Assembly: GCA_019237595.1 (NCBI GenBank)
Contig: JAFAGU010000380.1
Span: forward strand, 1-7,171
Direction: 5' to 3'
From: Betaproteobacteria bacterium
Lineage (GTDB): Bacteria > Pseudomonadota > Gammaproteobacteria > Burkholderiales > SG8-39
DNA length: 7,171 nucleotides
The notes under the pieces were generated by a model, which had not been told where the DNA came from, made no database searches, and worked only from the letters and a program-made list of their open reading frames with translations. This document shows positions 1 to 4,436 of the stretch, piece after piece. Numbering within the stretch: position 1 is the stretch's first letter; the number at the start of each line of letters is the position of its first letter. Both the position numbers and the translations under genes were made by a program.

Positions 1-668
1 CTGACGAAGAATCCGGTCTGCGAAAAGAGGAGGTAGCTCCCGAGTTCCACTGAATTGATCGTCTTCTGCGGCCTCCAGCCGCAGAGCGAATACAACCATC
101 TTGCTGGCTTATTGTCGCTCGCTACAAACCCCCACAGTCGCTGGAAGCCGAGGGTCTTGACATGCCCGTCGAACGCCGACAGCAACGCATTCGCGTTGCC
201 ACCGCCTCTAAACTCGGGCTCGAGGAAAAAGTCGAACGCATAAGCCTCCCGCGGCTGCAAGCGAATGCCATAGCGCGCGAGATGAGGGTGCGCTCGCTCG
301 CCCGAGAGCCTGGAGTCCACCCACCACACGAAGCCTACGATCCTGCCGTCGACTTCCGCGAACAGCACGGAGTAACCGCGCCGGGCGAAGAGTCGCAGGC
401 GCTCGAGGTCGTCCGCGTCGAGGTGCCGCGCCGCGTCTATCGCCTCGAGGAGCGCGGGATCGCGCCCGTTGAACGCGCGATAGGACAGCGGCGAGCCGGG
501 CGAAGCAATATCCCCATCCGCAAGATCCTTGCTCATCACGATATCGCTATGAAACCGCACGAGCCGCCATAAGACTCGCCGGTAGTATCGCGCGATGGCG
601 GCTTTCCAGCGCCCGGTGCGAAGCCGCGTCGCAAGGCTCGGAAGATTGGCGGACACCGGGATGGTCAT
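1..668 (-). CDS. GNAT-family acyltransferase (partial, runs off the left edge)
   Basis: I translated this frame by hand from the ATG at 668-666. It stays open for 222 codons to the window edge with no stop, so the C-terminus is missing. The start overlaps the stop of the upstream adenylation gene by four bases (ATGA), which suggests translational coupling and membership of the same operon. A GNAT fold is supported by the acyl-CoA-binding motif A around residues 147-165 (FFLEPEFRGGGNANALL, fitting the R-x-x-G-x-A pattern at R154-A159). A motif-B-like stretch follows at 181-199, with N186 and then W-L-Y-S-L-C-G-W, as in typical N...Y...GF endings. The strand before motif A contains V-D-G-R-I-V-G-F-V-W-W (106-116), also usual for the family. 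An N-terminal extension of about 60 basic residues precedes the core. The substrate cannot be read from sequence. Position after a carrier-protein/adenylation/dehydrogenase set suggests acyl transfer to or from the pathway product, but this is inference. The plus-strand open frames here are shadows. Confidence 0.82.
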   Translation of the reverse strand, partial: MTIPVSANLPSLATRLRTGRWKAAIARYYRRVLWRLVRFHSDIVMSKDLADGDIASPGSPLSYRAFNGRDPALLEAIDAARHLDADDLERLRLFARRGYSVLFAEVDGRIVGFVWWVDSRLSGERAHPHLARYGIRLQPREAYAFDFFLEPEFRGGGNANALLSAFDGHVKTLGFQRLWGFVASDNKPARWLYSLCGWRPQKTINSVELGSYLLFSQTGFFV

Positions 669-2239
669 TGCCGGTTCGCCAGGGCCTTCTTGTCCACTTT
701 GCCGGTAGAAGTCTTCGGCAGGGATTGGAGGAATGCCACGTCTTCCGGAACCATGTACCTGGGCAGGAATCTGGCGCAGTGCTGCTGGATCTCCCGCGCC
801 TCGATGAGCTCGCCATCGCGCGTAACCACGAACGCCCTGATCCTATTTCCGATGTCAGGGTCCGGAACGGGCACGACCGCCGTCTCCAGAACCTGCGGGT
901 GCCGGTAGATCGCCGACTCCACCTCGCCCGCCTCGATCCGGTAGCCGCGGCTCTTGATCATGTGGTCCCGCCGCCCTCGAAAGAGATAGGAGCCATCTTC
1001 GCCAAGCACGACGATGTCGCCAGTCCTGTACACGATTTCCCGGGAATGGCCTTGACACGGGTTCTGCACGAACACTTTGCCAGTCTTCTGCGGATCCCCC
1101 CAGTAGCCCTGGGCGACGTTCGGCCCTCGCGCGTAGAGCTCGCCCTCGACACCCGGCTGCGTGACAACACGGCCTTCGTCATCCACCACGAAGACGTCGA
1201 CGTTTGCGCACGCTTTGCCGATGGGCAGTGGCGGAGCGCCCTCGTCCGGCACGCCAGATACGTAGTGGTACGTGATAACGTTGGTTTCGGTCGGCCCATA
1301 GAGATTGCAGTACTTGGGCCTCGGCACCAACTGCATCAACTCGCGGAGATACCTGATCGGAAAGACCTCGCCGGCGAAGAGGACGAGACGCAGGCGCTCG
1401 TAACGCAAGCGCTCGAGCCGGCCGCGCCGCACCATCATCGTGAGGATGGATGGCACTGAATACCAGATGGTGATGCCGTTGCGATCGATCCACTCCGCGA
1501 GCCGCCAGGGAAAGTAAGCGAGCTCCTCCGGAACGATCGCAAGCGTCGCACCCGCCTTCATCGCCACGAAGACGTCGAAAATCGTGAGGTCGAAGTGGTA
1601 CGGTGCGTGGTTGGAAAGGACGTCGTCCCGGGTGACCTGGAATTCGTCGCACGCCCAGCCCACAAAGTTGAGCGCGTTGATGTGCGAGATCATCACGCCC
1701 TTCGGCGTACCCGTGGATCCCGACGTGTATAGGATGTAGGCGAGGTCGCTGGAAAGCGTCGCGATTCTCGGCGAGTCGGTGGCCGGGTGGGCGAGCACCT
1801 CGTCGTAGGACACCATGGGTGCCGCAAATCCGGCCAGGAGCGGGCCGTGTGCCATAAGAATGACCTTGAGTGCGCGCTCCGCAGTGTTGATGTCTTGCAC
1901 ATGATCGAGAAACGCCGGAACGCTGACGAGAAGCCGGATATCACAGTCATCAACGATGTATCGGACTCGATCCGAAGGTGCGCCGGGATCGAGCGGTACG
2001 TAAACACCGCCTGCCTTCAGGATGCCGTGAATCGCGACGATGGCAGCATCGGATTTCGGCATCCAGATGCCCACCCGGTCTCCACGCTGCAGGCCGTGCT
2101 CGAGGAGAACGTGGGCGAGCCTGGTCGAGAGGCGGTCGAGCTCGGCGTACGTGAGGACCGACTCGCCGAACGTGACGGCCGGCTTGTCGGGAAAACGCCT
2201 TGCTGATTGCTCCAGCAGGTGGTTCAAAAGGAAATCCAT
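665..2239 (-). CDS. Stand-alone adenylation enzyme, probable L-prolyl-AMP ligase (PltF/PigI/RedM-like)
   Basis: This 524-residue enzyme activates an amino or carboxylic acid with ATP and should load it onto the carrier protein encoded upstream. All core adenylation motifs are present: A3 YTSGSTGTPKG (171-181), A5 NLYGPTE (312-318), A7 YRTGD (404-408), A8 FRGRRDHMIKSRGYRI (420-435) and A10 with catalytic K514 in TSTGK. There is no fused condensation or carrier domain, and the length suits a free-standing ligase. Aligning by eye to the GrsA Phe domain gives pocket residues D217, L218, F221, Y260, L287, A289, L313, V321, I322 and K514. D217 is the usual anchor for an alpha-amino group. The string is nearly the one I recall for prolyl-AMP ligases of pyrrole pathways. 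I chose the ATG at 2239 because MDFLLNHLLEQSARRFPDKPA is a typical N-terminus and it starts 20 bases after the preceding stop. The frame stays open to 3274, but that part is a shadow of the dehydrogenase gene. An alternative is another acyl-activating ligase, such as those of exosortase loci. Confidence 0.88.
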   Translation of the reverse strand: MDFLLNHLLEQSARRFPDKPAVTFGESVLTYAELDRLSTRLAHVLLEHGLQRGDRVGIWMPKSDAAIVAIHGILKAGGVYVPLDPGAPSDRVRYIVDDCDIRLLVSVPAFLDHVQDINTAERALKVILMAHGPLLAGFAAPMVSYDEVLAHPATDSPRIATLSSDLAYILYTSGSTGTPKGVMISHINALNFVGWACDEFQVTRDDVLSNHAPYHFDLTIFDVFVAMKAGATLAIVPEELAYFPWRLAEWIDRNGITIWYSVPSILTMMVRRGRLERLRYERLRLVLFAGEVFPIRYLRELMQLVPRPKYCNLYGPTETNVITYHYVSGVPDEGAPPLPIGKACANVDVFVVDDEGRVVTQPGVEGELYARGPNVAQGYWGDPQKTGKVFVQNPCQGHSREIVYRTGDIVVLGEDGSYLFRGRRDHMIKSRGYRIEAGEVESAIYRHPQVLETAVVPVPDPDIGNRIRAFVVTRDGELIEAREIQQHCARFLPRYMVPEDVAFLQSLPKTSTGKVDKKALANRQ

Positions 2240-2259
2240 GTTGCGAGAGCTCCGGCGGT

Positions 2260-3405
2260 TCAAAGTCCCAAGCTTCGGGCGATAGTGTTCCTCTGGATCT
2301 CGGACGTGCCGGAATAGAGCCGCCCTCCCACTGCGTCGCGCAGGCTTCGCTCGACCTGGCATTCCGTGGTGTAGCCGTAGCCGCCATGGACCTGGATCGC
2401 GTCCAGGGAGGACTGGAGGCAGCTTTCGCTGACATAAAGTTTGGTCATGGCCGCTTCCATGTCGCTCAGCCGGCCCTGCTGGAGAAGCCATGCGGCGTGA
2501 TACAGCAGCAAACGCGAGGTCTCGAAGCGAACCTGCATATCGACGATGCGGTTCGCCACTGCCTGGAAGCCGCCAATCGGCTGCCCGAACTGCTTTCGCT
2601 CGCGGGCGTAGGCGACGCAGGCCTCGATTTGGCGTTCCATGGCTCCGATGCCGAACGCGAGGATCAGCGTCCGCTCCCACTGCATGCTCGCCGTGAAGAG
2701 CCGCTGTCCCATTCCTACCCTGCCCAGACGGTTGGCCGCAGGCACGACGCACTCGTGGAGGAAGACCTCGCTCATTGGGGAGGTGCGCAGTCCGAGCTTG
2801 CCGATCGGCTTGCCGACCATGAGGCCCGCCGAGCCCTTCTCCACGAGAAAGGCCGTTATGCCCATGAAGCCGGCGCCCTTGTCGGTCGTGGCGAAGACAA
2901 GGAACACGTCGGCCACCGGTGCATTCGTGATGAAGGTCTTGCTGCCGTTGAGAACGTAGCAGTCGCCGTTGCGCGTCGCAGTCGTCGAAAGGCCGAAGGC
3001 GTCCGATCCGGAGCCGGGCTCGCTCAGGCAGAAGGCGCCAATCCTCTCGCCGGAGCACATCGGTTGCAGATACCGCGCCTTCTGCTCTTCCGTGCCGAAT
3101 TGCGCGAGCGGCATCTGGACGCTGACCATCTGCGCGGCGATCGCGAAGAGCAGGCCATGATCTGCGCAGGCATAGCCAAGTGCTTGCATGACGACGGCCA
3201 GCGTGACCAAGTCGGCTCCGCTCCCGCCGTACTCCCTCGGGAAAGGCAGGCCCTGGATGCCCATCTTCGCGCACCGGCGCCAGCCCTTGAGGCTGAACTC
3301 GTTGGCGGCGTCGCGAGCCACTACATCGTCATTGAGCTCGCGCCGGGCGAAGCGGATGACCTCGCTGCGCATGCTGATTTGATCTTCGGTCAGCGAGAAA
3401 TCCAT
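2260..3405 (-). CDS. Acyl-CoA-dehydrogenase-family flavoenzyme, probable L-prolyl-carrier-protein dehydrogenase (PltE/PigA/RedW-like)
   Basis: This 381-residue enzyme has the full acyl-CoA dehydrogenase fold. The family signature C-L-S-E-P-G-S-G-S-D (126-135) is perfect, N-G-S-K-T-F-I-T-N-A (153-162) follows, and the C-terminal flavin region contains QVHGGYGY (338-345). Medium-chain dehydrogenases keep their catalytic Glu in a Y-E-G-T motif; here that place reads Y364-S-G-T. A Glu lies instead at 244 (MQWER), the position used by isovaleryl-CoA dehydrogenase and by the enzymes that oxidise prolyl-S-carrier protein to pyrrolyl-S-carrier protein. The stretches ITNAPVADVF (159-168) and FQAVANRIVDM (280-290) also resemble PigA as I remember it. 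The expected reaction is FAD-dependent oxidation of the prolyl ring while tethered to the carrier, in the cytoplasm. The start MDFSLTEDQ is the family's usual N-terminus, with a modest GAGG site eight bases upstream. The gene lies 36 bases after the carrier gene. The alternative is an ordinary short branched acyl-CoA dehydrogenase. Confidence 0.9.
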   Translation of the reverse strand: MDFSLTEDQISMRSEVIRFARRELNDDVVARDAANEFSLKGWRRCAKMGIQGLPFPREYGGSGADLVTLAVVMQALGYACADHGLLFAIAAQMVSVQMPLAQFGTEEQKARYLQPMCSGERIGAFCLSEPGSGSDAFGLSTTATRNGDCYVLNGSKTFITNAPVADVFLVFATTDKGAGFMGITAFLVEKGSAGLMVGKPIGKLGLRTSPMSEVFLHECVVPAANRLGRVGMGQRLFTASMQWERTLILAFGIGAMERQIEACVAYARERKQFGQPIGGFQAVANRIVDMQVRFETSRLLLYHAAWLLQQGRLSDMEAAMTKLYVSESCLQSSLDAIQVHGGYGYTTECQVERSLRDAVGGRLYSGTSEIQRNTIARSLGL

Positions 3406-3441
3406 CGCAGCAGCCTCTTGCCAGGAAGGGTGGGAAGCGCG

Positions 3442-3687
3442 TCAGCGCATTTTTGACTGAACGAACCGGCACAGCGACTCGATGTCCCGGAAGTTCTCGG
3501 GAACGATATCTTCGTCCGATATCCGGATCGGAAAGCGGTCTTCGAGGAAGAGCATGAGCTTCACGATCGCAAGGGAGTCCACGATGCCCTGCGCCAGGAG
3601 GTTGTCGCGGGGCTGGACAGTTGCAATTCGCCGCACGCGCGCAAGCTCGTGAATGATGCCGGTGATATCCTCTACGACGGCATCCAT
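3442..3687 (-). CDS. Free-standing acyl/peptidyl carrier protein (PltL/PigG-like)
   Basis: This 81-residue carrier protein would hold the activated acyl group as a thioester on phosphopantetheine. The attachment motif is G34-I-V-D-S39-L, with Ser39 as the modified residue. It is followed by the usual helix II (AIVKLMLFLEDRFPI) and a helix III/IV region (DIVPENFRDIESLCRFV). Size and motif fit both acyl and peptidyl carriers; the neighbours favour a prolyl carrier. I chose the ATG at 3687 because AGGAG lies six bases upstream and the protein then has normal carrier length. The same frame can be extended to 3789, but the extra N-terminus is encoded by the GCGCCA repeat region and has no carrier character. 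It is the first gene of the operon, which continues with the dehydrogenase, adenylation and GNAT genes. A phosphopantetheinyl transferase to activate it is not in the window and would have to be elsewhere. Confidence 0.9.
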   Translation of the reverse strand: MDAVVEDITGIIHELARVRRIATVQPRDNLLAQGIVDSLAIVKLMLFLEDRFPIRISDEDIVPENFRDIESLCRFVQSKMR

Positions 3688-3693
3688 GAAGCA

Positions 3694-3698
3694 CTCCT
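3694..3698 (-). promoter_or_regulatory. Ribosome binding site of the carrier-protein gene
   Basis: On the minus strand this reads AGGAG and stands six bases before the ATG at 3687. It decides between that start and the longer open frame reaching 3789, which has no comparable site. Confidence 0.7.
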
Positions 3699-3764
3699 GA
3701 CCATGGACCAAGCCTACGGCCAAGTCCGTGAAGCGCGTATGCGTAGCTATAGTCCGACGAGGGT

Positions 3765-3788
3765 TGGCGCCACAGCGCCACAGCGCCA
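3765..3788. repeat. GCGCCA direct repeats forming a GC-rich hairpin upstream of the carrier-protein operon
   Basis: TGGCGC (3765-3770) and GCGCCA (3775-3780) form a perfect six-base stem around a CACA loop. The octamer CAGCGCCA then occurs twice in tandem (3773-3780 and 3781-3788), so a second pairing is possible. It lies about 80-100 bases before the carrier-protein start. No T-run follows on either strand, so an intrinsic terminator is unlikely. It could be an operator or an RNA leader structure; no regulator is identified. Confidence 0.55.
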
Positions 3789-3834
3789 TCTAGACGGGTA
3801 GCCCTACATCAGCCTTTTACGCCCAACCGCTTGA

Positions 3835-3860
3835 TGTCTGCTCTGGGCCAGAAGTGGACA
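3835..3860. repeat. Dispersed palindromic repeat, copy A
   Basis: A 26-base imperfect palindrome with outer arms TGTCTG and TGGACA and inner arms TCTGG and CCAGA. It lies in the divergent gap between the carrier-protein operon and the secreted-protein gene, about 40 bases before the latter. Related copies occur at 4398-4423 and 6874-6900. By eye, 18 of 24 core positions agree with the copy at 4398-4423. Confidence 0.6.
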
Positions 3861-3900
3861 CCTGTCGGGTACTTGTCGACGCTAAACTAGCGCGCTCGAC

Positions 3901-4353
3901 ATGCGTATCTTCATTGTCACGGCGTTAGCTGCCGCTTCCGTATCGTCCGCCTTCGCGCAAGGTGTCTACCGATGCACGGACGCCAGCGGCCGCACCATCT
4001 ACACGGACGAGCCCAAGACGGGGAACTGCGTGTCCCAGAAGTTGGAGGCACCGGCAGATCCTGCAGCCGGCAAAGCGCCGGGGCTCAGGGAAGGCGAGAG
4101 GCAGCTCCTCGAGCAGGCGAACGCCCGCGCCGCCATGCTCGATAGCGCCACGGCCGACGTGGTCACAGCATTCAATGCCCTGCGCGCCGCCGAAGCGCGC
4201 CGCGACCAGGGCGTCGAGCCTCTGGAGGGCGAGCGCTCCGGGAGGCGCTTCCGTCGCGAGTATGTGGAGCGCCAGCAGGCGCTACAGCGCGATGTCGACG
4301 AGGCGCAGGCACAACTCGACGCCGCACTCGCGAGGCGCAACGCATTGCGCTAA
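3901..4353 (+). CDS. Secreted DUF4124-like protein with coiled-coil C-terminus
   Basis: This 150-residue protein begins with a clear Sec signal peptide, MRIFIVTALAAASVSSAFA, with likely cleavage after A19. The mature protein starts with a DUF4124-type segment (GVYRCTDASGRTIYTDEP, 21-38). Cys25 and Cys43 flank this motif and could form a disulfide in the periplasm. Residues 61-150 are rich in Glu, Arg, Gln and Ala with heptad-like spacing, consistent with a long helical or coiled-coil tail. The family is common in beta- and gammaproteobacteria and its function is unknown; a structural or cell-envelope role is a guess. No good ribosome site precedes the ATG. A weak -10-like TAAACT (3883-3888) lies so close that a very short leader is possible. 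The gene is divergent from the operon on its left and convergent with the CHAT gene on its right, so it is probably transcribed alone. Confidence 0.85.
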   Translation: MRIFIVTALAAASVSSAFAQGVYRCTDASGRTIYTDEPKTGNCVSQKLEAPADPAAGKAPGLREGERQLLEQANARAAMLDSATADVVTAFNALRAAEARRDQGVEPLEGERSGRRFRREYVERQQALQRDVDEAQAQLDAALARRNALR

Positions 4354-4395
4354 GCGGCGGATACAGCACTCAAATGCTTGAGCAAACACTTTCGT

Positions 4396-4425
4396 AAGGT
4401 CCGCTATCGGCCAGGACCGGACCTT
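4396..4425. repeat. Dispersed palindromic repeat, copy B, forming a hairpin between convergent genes
   Basis: A perfect eight-base stem, AAGGTCCG (4396-4403) with CGGACCTT (4418-4425), encloses a 14-base loop. It lies in the 83-base gap between the stops of two converging genes. The central 26 bases (4398-4423) belong to the same family as the palindromes at 3835-3860 and 6874-6900. It could block transcription from both sides, but neither strand shows a T-tract after the stem, so a classical intrinsic terminator is not supported. Confidence 0.6.
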
Positions 4426-4436
4426 CGCTAGACCCG

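Noticed and set aside
162..572. Plus-strand open frame of 136 residues near the left edge
   Set aside because: The opposite strand gives a continuous GNAT protein with recognisable motifs A and B that begins by ATGA overlap; the plus-strand frame has no family features.
668..1459. Plus-strand open frame of 263 residues opposite the ligase C-terminus
   Set aside because: It is antisense to clear adenylation motifs and shows no domain of its own.
665..3274. A single 869-residue minus-strand open frame that could suggest a fused dehydrogenase-ligase protein
   Set aside because: Only the last 524 residues look like a protein family. The first part is the dehydrogenase gene read in the wrong frame, and a typical start (MDFLLNHLLEQ) follows the dehydrogenase stop by 20 bases.
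2200..3456. Long plus-strand open frame of 418 residues opposite the dehydrogenase
   Set aside because: It mirrors the well-supported dehydrogenase gene codon for codon and has no recognisable domain; GC-rich genes often leave such antisense frames open.
3442..3789. Longer 115-residue version of the carrier protein
   Set aside because: The extra N-terminus comes from the GCGCCA repeat region, while the ATG at 3687 has a good AGGAG site and gives normal carrier length.
3873..3888. Sigma-70 promoter (TTGTCG / TAAACT) before the gene at 3901
   Set aside because: The two elements are almost adjacent, far from the 16-18 base spacing needed, and no better -35 is visible.
4396..4425. Classical intrinsic terminator between the convergent genes
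   Set aside because: The eight-base stem is real but neither strand has a T-run after it, and the sequence belongs to the dispersed palindrome family.
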